Part shown: positions 44,263 to 52,197 of the stretch, piece after piece
How the letters are laid out: each line of letters starts with the position of its first letter
How positions within the stretch are numbered: position 1 is the stretch's first letter
Origin: Pseudomonas serbica
GTDB lineage: Bacteria; Pseudomonadota; Gammaproteobacteria; Pseudomonadales; Pseudomonadaceae
Length of the DNA: 64,000 nt
Assembly: GCF_028823535.1 (NCBI RefSeq)
Contig: NZ_JAQIYM010000007.1
Span: forward strand, 124,001 to 188,000
Direction of reading: 5' to 3'
Program-made: the position numbers and the translations under genes
Notes under the pieces: generated by a model
Told to the model about the DNA's origin: nothing
The model's database searches: none
What the model saw: the letters and a program-made list of their open reading frames with translations, nothing else

Positions 44263-44320
44263 TCATAGAGCGCTGTGATCGAATTTGCCCATAGGCATTT
44301 GGTCCGAATGAGATCCAAAT

Positions 44321-44346
44321 GTGGGAGCGAGCAAGCCCGCTCCCAC
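44321..44346. terminator. REP-type hairpin after the decarboxylase operon
   Basis: GTGGGAGCG and CGCTCCCAC pair perfectly around an eight-base loop, 27 bases after the decarboxylase stop on the minus strand. The terminator role is inferred. Confidence 0.6.
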
Positions 44347-44372
44347 AGGGGTTACTGTGAAACCCGTTTACC

Positions 44373-46658
44373 TCATTTCAGTACCAGCATCCGATAAACC
44401 CCGGCCTCGGCTTCGATCCCGTGGGTGTCATGGGTGAAGCCTGGGAAAGATTTGTCGAAGGCTTCCAGCGCCTTGAGGTAGGCCAGCAGCGGACCGTCGG
44501 CAGCCCCGGCGTTCTCACCCGGCATCAGCAATGGAATGCCCGGTGGATACGGCACGATACCGGTGGCGGCGATACGTCCGGCGGCTTCTTCCAGGGTGAC
44601 CAGCTCGATCTCGTTGCGCACCAGTTTCTCGTACGCCTCCACCGGGCTGAACACCGCTTGCGGCAACGTGCCGAACGCCTGGGCCATGGCCGAGGTGGTC
44701 TTGTGTTGCTTCATGGCGGCGAAGATTTCGTCAGCCAGGTCCTTGAGGCCCATGCCGGCGTAACGGGTCTGGTTGCCGGCCAGCAGGTCCGGCAGGCACA
44801 GCTCCAACTCGACGTTGTCGTCATAGTCGCGCTTGAAGTCCAGCAGCGCGTTGACCAGCGTGCCCCATTTGCCCTTGGTGATGCCGATGGAAAACAGGAA
44901 CAGGATGGTGAAATCCGTGGTTTTCTCGACGACGATGCCCTGGCGCCCCAGGTACGCGGTCAGCACGCAGGCCGGGATGCCGGTGGGGAGCAGGTTGCCG
45001 TCGTCGCCCATGCCGGGGCTGAGCACCGAGACCTTGATCGGGTCCAGCATGCAGTAGCCTTCCTCGATGTCGCCAAAGCCGTGCCACACCTCGTTCGGGT
45101 GCAGGACCCAGCAGTTCGGCTCGGTTTTCAGCAACAGCGGATCGACTTCGTGGAACGGCACAGTGGCATCGCCCACCTGCACGGTCGGCGGCTGCCAGCA
45201 GGTGAAGAACCAGTCGTCCTTGCTCAGCATCTCGTGGTGCATGCGCGAGATGACCTGGCGGAAGGCCACGGCTTCCTCGATGGATTCGCTGGTGAGGATC
45301 TGCCCGCTGGGCGCTTCCATCATCGCCGAGCTGACGTCGCAGGAGGCCATGATCGCGTAGTTAGGCGAAGTCGAGGCGTGCATCATGTACGACTCGTTGA
45401 AGCGCCCGTGTTCGATCGGGTTGCGGCCGTTGCGCACGTGAATCATCGAGGCCTGGGACAGGGCCGCCAGCAACTTGTGGGTCGACTGGGTGGCAAACAC
45501 GGTCGGCTTCGAAGCATCGTGATCGTCCGGGCTGCCGTGCATGGCGTGGCGGTCGCGGTACAGCGGGTTGAAACGCGCGTAGCCATACCAGGCTTCGTCG
45601 AAATGCAGGCGGTCGACGCTCTGGCCCAGCAGTTCTTCGACGCGGGTGACGTTGTAGGTCAGGCCGTCGTAGGTGGAGTTGGTGATGATCGCGTGGACCG
45701 GCGTCGGGTCGATGCCGTCCTTGACCATCGGGTTGTTGGCGATGGCCGCTTTCACGCCTTCGGCGCTCAGGGTCTGCGGGAGGATCGGGCCGATGATGCC
45801 GTAGCGGTTGCGCGTCGGCACCAGGTAGGTCGGCAGCGCCCCCGACAGGGTCATCGCGTGCTCGGCGGACTTGTGGCAATTGCGGTCGCACAGGGCGATC
45901 TGGTTGCGCGTGACGCTGGCCATGAGGATCACGCGGTTGGACATCGACGAACCGTTGGTGACGTAGTAGGTGCGATGGGCGCCGAACACCTTGGCGGCGT
46001 AGCGCTCACCCTGGCCGATCGGGCCGCTGTGATCGAGCAGCGAGCCCAGCTCGCCGACCGAGATCGACAGGTCGGAACGCAGCAGGTTTTCCCCGAAGAA
46101 CTCGTAGAACGCCCGGCCCGCGGTGCTTTTGAGAAACGCGGTACCACCGGCGTGGCCGGGGGTGTGCCAGGAATATTCATAGGACCTGGCAAACTTCACC
46201 AACGCCCCGAACATCGGCGGCAGGGCGGCCTGGCGATAGCGCTCGATGGCCGCCAGGATACGCCCGCTGAGGAAACGGCTGGTGTCTTCGGGCAACCAGA
46301 TAAAGTCGTCGGCGTGTTGCATGACCAGCAATGGAATGCTCGACGCGGTGGTGCGGTCACTGATCAGGAACACCGGCACTCGAGTGTTGCGTTCACGCAG
46401 CTTGACCAGCAGTTTGATGCAGTCTTCGTGGCCTTCGCTGGTGTCCATTTCCCAGCTGATCAATACGCATTGAACCGCCGGGTCCGAACGCAGGATCGAC
46501 GCGGCATCGCTGAGGCTTTCCGAGGCCAGTACGCTGACGCCACGACCCTCTACATCACTGACCAACTGATCGAGGGCGCGACCAAATACCGTGCGCTTGT
46601 CCGCCGGACTACTGACCAGTAGCGCGAGCATCCCGAGAGAGTGTTTATATTCCGTCAT
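44373..46658 (-). CDS. Inducible PLP-dependent basic amino-acid decarboxylase (AdiA-like)
   Basis: A 761-residue protein of the Orn/Lys/Arg decarboxylase family. It has an N-terminal receiver-like wing domain (about 1-145), then the fold type I PLP domain with YSWHTPGHAGG, LHFDEAWYGYARFNP and the PLP Lys in FATQSTHKLLAALSQAS, and the C-terminal domain from about 600. Segments such as the AWYGYARFNP block resemble E. coli arginine decarboxylase AdiA more than the lysine enzyme. Decarboxylation consumes a proton, and the product amine leaves through the antiporter. It overlaps the PotE-like antiporter gene by four bases. Substrate (Arg, Lys or Orn) is not settled. Confidence 0.88.
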   Translation of the reverse strand: MTEYKHSLGMLALLVSSPADKRTVFGRALDQLVSDVEGRGVSVLASESLSDAASILRSDPAVQCVLISWEMDTSEGHEDCIKLLVKLRERNTRVPVFLISDRTTASSIPLLVMQHADDFIWLPEDTSRFLSGRILAAIERYRQAALPPMFGALVKFARSYEYSWHTPGHAGGTAFLKSTAGRAFYEFFGENLLRSDLSISVGELGSLLDHSGPIGQGERYAAKVFGAHRTYYVTNGSSMSNRVILMASVTRNQIALCDRNCHKSAEHAMTLSGALPTYLVPTRNRYGIIGPILPQTLSAEGVKAAIANNPMVKDGIDPTPVHAIITNSTYDGLTYNVTRVEELLGQSVDRLHFDEAWYGYARFNPLYRDRHAMHGSPDDHDASKPTVFATQSTHKLLAALSQASMIHVRNGRNPIEHGRFNESYMMHASTSPNYAIMASCDVSSAMMEAPSGQILTSESIEEAVAFRQVISRMHHEMLSKDDWFFTCWQPPTVQVGDATVPFHEVDPLLLKTEPNCWVLHPNEVWHGFGDIEEGYCMLDPIKVSVLSPGMGDDGNLLPTGIPACVLTAYLGRQGIVVEKTTDFTILFLFSIGITKGKWGTLVNALLDFKRDYDDNVELELCLPDLLAGNQTRYAGMGLKDLADEIFAAMKQHKTTSAMAQAFGTLPQAVFSPVEAYEKLVRNEIELVTLEEAAGRIAATGIVPYPPGIPLLMPGENAGAADGPLLAYLKALEAFDKSFPGFTHDTHGIEAEAGVYRMLVLK

Positions 46659-48064
46659 GCGTGAACCTCCAGAGTGGCTTTATTCAAGCTGTTCACCGGC
46701 ACCGGTTTGCCAGTGATGTGCTGCGCGCTGACGGTCTGTGTCGGCACGCTGTTGTTGAGTGCTTCGAGACGAATCAGGCGGTTGTTGACGAAGCCGAACA
46801 GGGTGTAGCCGAAGATGGTCGCCACGCCGCCGAGCATCAGCGCCTGTTCGCCCGAACTGTAGAGCGCCAGGTAGCTGTAGGCGGCCGCCACCCAGGCAAT
46901 GATGTTGGTGGCCAATGCCTTGCCGGCCGGTACGTTGGACACCTTCTGCATGGTCATCAACGCGGCCATGGAGAGGATGTACGGCACCAGGTTGGTGACC
47001 ACCGCGAGGTTGACCAGGGTGTCGAACTGTTTACTGAGGTCCGGGCTGATGGTGAGGAAACCCAGCGCCGTCTGTGCGGCCAGCAGCACCAGCATGCCGA
47101 CGATTGGCGTTCCGGCCTTGTTGGCCTTGGCGAAGATCGACAGGAAGTAACCGGTGTCCGCCGAGCTTTTGTAGACCTGCGCGATGGTGAACTGCCAGCC
47201 CAGCAGCGAGCCGATGCAGGCCAGCACCATCGCGGCCATCACAATGTCGCCGACCAATGGGGTGAACATCTTGGCGAAGACCAGGCCGAAGGGTGCGGTA
47301 GAGGCGGCCAGCTCCGGGTTGTCGACGATGCCCGCGATGACGTTGGTGGAAACGATGTAGATCACCGCCGCGCCAAGGGTGCCGCCGAGTACCGCGATCG
47401 GTACGTTCTTCTCGGGGTTCTCCACCGCATCGGTGTTGGCGCACGCCGATTCAAGGCCGAGGAAGGCCCACAAGGTGATCGCCACCGAAGCCCCCGCAGC
47501 GTCTAGCCAGCCCATGTTGTGCGGGTTCCAACCCGCGGCGTACACGCTGCTGTCGAACCAGAACCAACCAACCGTGGACACCAGCACCACGGGCGCAATC
47601 ACGCCCCACACGGTGACCGAGCCGATCCGGCCGGTGATCCGCGCACCGCCAAAGTTGGCGAACGTGGTGATCCACAACAGCGCAATGGTCGCCAGGCCCA
47701 CTTGCAGTGAGTCCAGTTGGATGTGGAACAGTTCCTGGATATAGCCGACCGCCGTAATACTGATCGCCACGTTGGCAATCAACAGCGAGAGACCATAGGT
47801 GTAGTTGGTGAGGTAGTTACCGGCCTTGCCGAAGGTGTACTCCGCGTATCCCCCCATGCCGCCGGTCTTTCGGCTGAGCATCCCGCACCGCGCAAAGGCG
47901 TAGGCCAATGCCAGTGAACCGGTGGCTGTAATCAGCCAGGAAAGTATCGAAATTCCTCCCACTTCCGCGAGTTTCGAGGGTAGTAGAATAATACCTGAGC
48001 CTAACATGTTGACCGCGGTCAACATCGTCAGTTGACCCACACTCATTTTCTTTGCGACTGACAT
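46655..48064 (-). CDS. potE: Amino-acid/polyamine antiporter of the PotE type
   Basis: A 469-residue APC-superfamily transporter with about 12 helices. NMLGSGIILLPSKLAEVGG (helix 1 unwound motif GSGI) and TLWAFLGLESACANTDAVEN (helix 6) carry residues known to bind substrate in PotE/AdiC. The many PotE-like stretches (MLSRKTGGMGGYAEYTFGKA, NYTYGLSLLIANVAI) point to ornithine/putrescine exchange. The C-terminal 30 residues are a hydrophilic tail. It is the first gene of the two-gene unit with the decarboxylase, 172 bases from the divergent small gene at 48240. Confidence 0.86.
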   Translation of the reverse strand: MSVAKKMSVGQLTMLTAVNMLGSGIILLPSKLAEVGGISILSWLITATGSLALAYAFARCGMLSRKTGGMGGYAEYTFGKAGNYLTNYTYGLSLLIANVAISITAVGYIQELFHIQLDSLQVGLATIALLWITTFANFGGARITGRIGSVTVWGVIAPVVLVSTVGWFWFDSSVYAAGWNPHNMGWLDAAGASVAITLWAFLGLESACANTDAVENPEKNVPIAVLGGTLGAAVIYIVSTNVIAGIVDNPELAASTAPFGLVFAKMFTPLVGDIVMAAMVLACIGSLLGWQFTIAQVYKSSADTGYFLSIFAKANKAGTPIVGMLVLLAAQTALGFLTISPDLSKQFDTLVNLAVVTNLVPYILSMAALMTMQKVSNVPAGKALATNIIAWVAAAYSYLALYSSGEQALMLGGVATIFGYTLFGFVNNRLIRLEALNNSVPTQTVSAQHITGKPVPVNSLNKATLEVHA

Positions 48065-48239
48065 TCCGTTGCCTCGTTCATTGCGGAGAGAGCTTAGCTA
48101 TAGCAAAGTTTTGAAATGTCGCAAGAAAATGACTTTGGCGTACTGATGCAGGTCAACGTATTGCATAGAAGGCATTATGCTGGCCCCCATGTTCTCCGCT
48201 TGTCGCCAGAATCGCTTTATTTTCAGGCGGTTAGGTGGG

Positions 48240-48575
48240 ATGCAAATGCGCAATGTCTGGTTCGTGCTGTTCTCTTTCAGCGTCGCGGGTCTTACAGTTT
48301 CTGCCCAGGCCAGGGAACTGAAGCCCGGTGATACTTACATGTGCAGTTGGGGCGCGGGCACGGCAGCAAGAGCCCAGGAACTCAAGTTATCCGGGGTTTC
48401 CCTGTATGCGGCGCGGCAAAAGATCCAGTCATACAAGTTTGCCAAGCCGTGGATGCGGATGATGGCAATGGGCATTACCGAACAAACTTACGACAGCCCG
48501 ACGCGGATCAAACCGGCGGCGGTAAGGCAAAGTTTTTATGATGATTGTTTGAGGTACAAGTTGGCGCGTAAGTAA
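48240..48575 (+). CDS. Small exported protein of unknown function
   Basis: A 111-residue protein with a signal peptide (about residues 1-24, cut after AQA). The mature chain (LKPGDTYMCSWGAGTAARAQ ... FYDDCLRYKLARK) has two cysteines likely to form a disulfide, and is rich in Lys and Arg. No family was recognised. The start at 48240 follows GGTGGG; an ATG at 48246 is equivalent. It is divergent from the potE gene. Confidence 0.6.
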   Translation: MQMRNVWFVLFSFSVAGLTVSAQARELKPGDTYMCSWGAGTAARAQELKLSGVSLYAARQKIQSYKFAKPWMRMMAMGITEQTYDSPTRIKPAAVRQSFYDDCLRYKLARK

Positions 48576-48643
48576 CTAAAACGTGTGAACGTTAAGAGAT
48601 ACCCATACGCATAACAAACCAGGCCGGCCGACAGACCGCCTCG

Positions 48644-48697
48644 CTTTGGCTTTGGCTTTGGCTTTGGCTTTGGCTTTGGCTTTGGCTTTGGTTTTGG
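48644..48697. repeat. CTTTGG hexanucleotide tandem repeat
   Basis: Eight perfect CTTTGG units (48644-48691) are followed by one TTTTGG. On the minus strand the array reads as alternating Lys-Pro in one frame and Lys-Ala in another. Open frames through it on the minus strand have no credible start or family, so it is treated as non-coding. The rest of the 662-base gap (48576-49237) is repeat-derived. Confidence 0.85.
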
Positions 48698-48699
48698 CT

Positions 48700-49110
48700 T
48701 TTGATTTTCTTGCCCCATCGAGAGGCTTCGTTCCGGTTCTGCGCAGCGGGCAACCCGGCATGGATGCCGGGTTAGCCGCGCTGGGCCATGGATGGCCCAG
48801 CGCGGCGGGCCCACGGAGCAGGACCGGAGCGAGGGTATGCCGAGCCACAGCGAGGCACCGAACGCCAGGGGCAAGAGCCCTTGGTTACTTGGTGCCGGGC
48901 GGCGTTCCGTTCTTCCAAGTGACTCGCTGTAAGAGCGAAACCATAAGTGGCCGTTACCGCAGGAATGGATATGTACTCGGTTAGCAAATAATAGGTCGTC
49001 TGTCAGGACGCCATCGCCGGCAGGCTGGCTCCCACAGTAGATCAAGTACGGCCGCGAGAGATGTGGCGGCTGTGAGGCCGCCTTCGCTGGCAAGCCAGCT
49101 CCTACAGTGC
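48700..49110. repeat. Repeat-rich intergenic region
   Basis: It contains inverted segments CCGGCATGGATGCCGG and CGCTGGGCCATGGATGGCCC AGCG near 48757-48800. The segment GGCCGTTACCGCAGGAAT near 48951 is also present at 26459. Decayed REP arms occur at 49009-49037 and a REP half, CTGGCAAGCCAGCTCCTACAG, ends at about 49107. No gene is supported. Confidence 0.65.
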
Positions 49111-49237
49111 AGAAGATGGCCTTTGTCGGATCGGGCGCTGGGTCGGGCAACGCCGTCTATATTGAATGCCTGGCATCAAGCCTGAACGCTGATTCACCTG
49201 ACATTGCATGAACCCCAAAATCTATCAGGAGATCATC

Positions 49238-49654
49238 ATGACCCAGCTCGACAAAGTCCTGTACACCGCAAAAACCCACACCACCGGTGGTCGCGATGGC
49301 GCATCGCGCAGCTCTGACGGCATACTCGATATCAAGCTGTCGTCCCCTGGGGCCGGTGGCGGCGGCACCAATCCGGAGCAACTGTTCGCCGCCGGTTGGT
49401 CAGCCTGTTTCATTGGCGCGATGGGCGTCGCCGCCAAGGAATTGAAAGTGGCGCTGCCCAAGGACGTGGCGGTCGATACCGAAGTCGACCTGGGCACCAA
49501 TGAAGAGGGCTACCTGCTGCAGGCGCGACTGAATGTGAGCCTGCCGGGACTGGACCGCGAAACCGCGCAGAAACTGGTCGATACCGGCCACAAGTATTGC
49601 CCGTACTCCAAAGCCACCCGCAACAACATCAACGTCACGGTCAAGCTCGTTTGA
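49238..49654 (+). CDS. ohr: Organic hydroperoxide resistance protein
   Basis: A 138-residue Ohr/OsmC-family thiol peroxidase. The reactive Cys is in LFAAGWSACFIGAMG and the resolving Cys in GHKYCPYSKATR, the VCP-type motif of the family; Arg in the N-terminal HTTGGRDGASRS completes the active site. It reduces organic hydroperoxides using lipoylated proteins. The ATG at 49238 follows CAGGAGATCATC. An OhrR repressor gene is not adjacent, so its control is not visible here. Confidence 0.93.
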   Translation: MTQLDKVLYTAKTHTTGGRDGASRSSDGILDIKLSSPGAGGGGTNPEQLFAAGWSACFIGAMGVAAKELKVALPKDVAVDTEVDLGTNEEGYLLQARLNVSLPGLDRETAQKLVDTGHKYCPYSKATRNNINVTVKLV

Positions 49655-49840
49655 GTTGAAAAAAAGGTCCTGGCGACAGTTCAGGGAGGAGCATCGCCAG
49701 CGCCTGCAACAATGGCTATTTACCCAATCCAGGTCTGCGTCCGAGGCTCTCGGCAACGAGCCATCGAAGCCGCTGTCCACCCGCTGCGACAGGGGCTAGA
49801 CTGCCGCGATAAAACATAATAACGACGTGACCTGCCTTGT

Positions 49841-50758
49841 ATGAAAATCCACCCTCTACCGCCACTCAATAGCCTGGTCGCGTTTGAAGCGGCCGCGCGG
49901 CATTTGAGCTTTACCCTGGCTGCGCAAGAATTGAACGTCACCCAAGGGGCGATCAGTCGACAGGTGCGTCTGCTCGAAGACTATTTAGGCAAGGTCCTGT
50001 TCGAACGCACTACCCGCACCATCCACCTGACCCCGGCAGCCAGCCAATATTATGAAACGGTCCGTGCGTCACTGCTGCAAGTTGCCCAGGCCACGGGTGA
50101 AATTCGCCATTGGCAGGGTGCCGGGCAAGTGACGGTCGCCACCAGTACCGCGATGGCATCCCTGTGGCTGTTGCCAAAAGTGAGTGAGTTTCAACGGGAG
50201 AACGAAGAGATCGATCTGCGGATCATCGCCCACGACCAGGTCAAGGATTTCTCTCGCCTGGATTGTGACCTGGCCCTGTATTACTGCCGGACACCGCCCA
50301 GGGACATGCAGGTCACGCCGTTGTTTTCCGAAGAGGTCTTCCCGGTGTGCAGCCCCGCTTACCTGGCCAAGTATCCGGCCCTGAACAAGCCTGAGGACCT
50401 GGCAGCCTGCACGTGGCTGTTCCTCGACGACCTGCAGCGTGACTGGATCGGCTGGCCCGAATGGTTCCGCAGCCTGGGTCTGAAAAACGTCGAGCCCAAG
50501 CGCCGGATCAATATCAACAGCTACTCGATGCTGATCCAGTCGGCTATCGGCGGACAGGGTATTGCGCTGGCCTGGTCGAATCTGGTCGATGATCACCTGC
50601 AGACCGGTGCCCTGGTGCGACCGCTCGACACCGTTTTACGCACAGACGCGCAGTTCTGTTTACTGGAACCCTTGGCGCGTGGTGGCATGCGCCAAAGTGT
50701 AAAACGCTTCCGCACCTGGCTGATGAATCAACTTCCAGCGCCCCAGGATAACGATTAA
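49841..50758 (+). CDS. LysR-type regulator (GcvA-like) of the amine catabolic cluster
   Basis: A 305-residue LysR regulator. The HTH is at residues about 20-45 (SFTLAAQELNVTQGAISRQV) with LEDYLGKVLFERTTRTIHLT following; the effector domain has VATSTAMASLWLLPKVSEFQ. The N terminus PLPPLNSLVAFEAAARHLSF is the GcvA/AmpR-type block. It lies upstream of and in the same direction as the Rieske operon with a 242-base gap, so it probably activates that operon. A palindrome TTATGAC...GTCATGAA in the gap is a candidate operator. Confidence 0.87.
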   Translation: MKIHPLPPLNSLVAFEAAARHLSFTLAAQELNVTQGAISRQVRLLEDYLGKVLFERTTRTIHLTPAASQYYETVRASLLQVAQATGEIRHWQGAGQVTVATSTAMASLWLLPKVSEFQRENEEIDLRIIAHDQVKDFSRLDCDLALYYCRTPPRDMQVTPLFSEEVFPVCSPAYLAKYPALNKPEDLAACTWLFLDDLQRDWIGWPEWFRSLGLKNVEPKRRININSYSMLIQSAIGGQGIALAWSNLVDDHLQTGALVRPLDTVLRTDAQFCLLEPLARGGMRQSVKRFRTWLMNQLPAPQDND

Positions 50759-50871
50759 CGACGTTGCGATGGCTGTCATACAGACCCACTGAAATTCTTT
50801 AACACTCATGCCTCGAACCCTCGGTATTTCTAATGCCGAGCGGCTAATTCGCATACGCGTATTTATGACAA

Positions 50872-50892
50872 AAAGTCATGAATTGCGCCGGA
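50872..50892. promoter_or_regulatory. Candidate operator upstream of the Rieske oxygenase gene
   Basis: ATGAC-N5-GTCAT is extended by TT and AA at the edges. It lies 109 bases before the oxygenase start in the gap after the LysR gene. It fits the interrupted dyad (T-N11-A) expected of LysR sites. No other signal is obvious in 50759-51000. Confidence 0.4.
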
Positions 50893-51000
50893 AATATCGT
50901 TTGTCGAGATACCCCCTGTTTTCCCAAACTTGCTGCCAGCGGACCCGGGCCAATGCGCCTGCCGACCCTTCAATACCGTGCCCAGCAGGGGAGAACAATA

Positions 51001-52188
51001 ATGAGCAGCATCCAGCAAATTCCTGTGCATCAGCTTGAAACCGTCCTCAATCCGATTCACGAAGCGACTGGCCTCGGCAACGAGTTCTACACCGAGCAAC
51101 GCTACTTTGAGCTTGAGCGCGATCAGGTCATGGGTAAAACCTGGGCTTGTGTCGGTTTCGCCAGCGACCTGGGCAAGGCCGGCTCGGTCAAGCCTGTCGA
51201 TTTCATGGGCTTGCCTTTGTTGCTGATGCGCAACCGTGAAGGCCTGGTGCAGGTGTTCCATAACGTTTGCAGCCACCGTGGCATGAAGCTGGTGGAGGAG
51301 GCCGGTGAAGTGCAGGGCGTCATTCGTTGCCCTTACCATTCCTGGACCTACGACCTCAACGGCGGGCTGCGCGGTACTCCCCATGTCGGCGGCATCGACC
51401 AGCACAAGGACGAACGCTTCGCCTGTGAAAAGCACGGCTTGAAAGCGATCCGCAGTGCCATCTGGATGGACATGGTGTTCATCAACCTGTCCGGCGACGC
51501 ACAACCGCTCGAAGACATGCTGGCGCCCCTGACCACACGCTGGGCGCAATTTCTCGGCGAGGACGGCATGAGCCTGCTGCGCCGTCGTCCGGGGCATGAC
51601 GCCACCACGCTGGACATCAACTGCAACTGGAAGCTGGCGGTGGAGAACTACTGCGAGGCCTATCACCTGCCGTGGGTGCACCCGAGCCTGAACTCGTACT
51701 CGCGCCTGGAAGACCACTACAACATCATTTTTGACCAGCATTTCGCCGGCCAGGGCAGCTATGCCTACAACCTGTCGGACGTCGCCGGCACGCATCTGCC
51801 GAAATTCCCGGCCTGGCCGCTGGATCGCCTGCGCAACGCCGAATATGTCGCGTTCTTCCCCAACGTGCTGCTCGGCATCCAGGCCGACCATGCCTTCGCC
51901 ATGCAACTGGAGCCAGTCGCGCCGGGACGCACCATCGAACATTTGCGCCTGTTCTATGTCGGTGACGACGCGGCGGGCAGCGATGAGTTCAGCGCTTGCC
52001 GTGAGGCGATCCTGGAGTCCTGGAAAGTGGTGTTCGCCGAGGACATCAGCTCGGTCGAAGGCATGCAGAAAGGCCGTCATTCTCCGGGCTACAAGGGCGG
52101 CGCGTTTTCGCCGGAGATGGACATCCCGACGCACTTCTTCCACCAGTGGGCCGCGCGTCAACTGCTCGCCACCACACCGTCTGCCTGA
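51001..52188 (+). CDS. Rieske aromatic-ring-hydroxylase-type oxygenase (betaine/carnitine demethylase-like)
   Basis: A 395-residue oxygenase alpha subunit. The Rieske [2Fe-2S] ligands are in CSHRGMKL and CPYHSWTYDL (CxH-x17-CxxH). The mononuclear iron site is seen in NYCEAYHLPWVHPSL, with a distal Asp. Overall features resemble GbcA/CntA-type enzymes that demethylate or cleave quaternary amines rather than true aromatic dioxygenases, but the substrate is inferred. No reductase of the usual ferredoxin-FNR type follows; the rubredoxin-reductase fusion two genes downstream probably donates electrons. GGGAGAACAATA precedes the ATG. Confidence 0.88.
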   Translation: MSSIQQIPVHQLETVLNPIHEATGLGNEFYTEQRYFELERDQVMGKTWACVGFASDLGKAGSVKPVDFMGLPLLLMRNREGLVQVFHNVCSHRGMKLVEEAGEVQGVIRCPYHSWTYDLNGGLRGTPHVGGIDQHKDERFACEKHGLKAIRSAIWMDMVFINLSGDAQPLEDMLAPLTTRWAQFLGEDGMSLLRRRPGHDATTLDINCNWKLAVENYCEAYHLPWVHPSLNSYSRLEDHYNIIFDQHFAGQGSYAYNLSDVAGTHLPKFPAWPLDRLRNAEYVAFFPNVLLGIQADHAFAMQLEPVAPGRTIEHLRLFYVGDDAAGSDEFSACREAILESWKVVFAEDISSVEGMQKGRHSPGYKGGAFSPEMDIPTHFFHQWAARQLLATTPSA

Positions 52189-52197
52189 GGAGGTCCC

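Noticed and set aside
44421..46622. 733-residue open frame opposite the decarboxylase gene
   Set aside because: It is the antisense shadow of a high-GC gene with clear PLP-decarboxylase motifs; the antisense translation has no recognisable domain and unusual composition.
48536..49150. Minus-strand frames encoding Lys-Pro or Lys-Ala repeats
   Set aside because: Both frames only read the CTTTGG array and repeat sequence, without a good ribosome binding site or a family.
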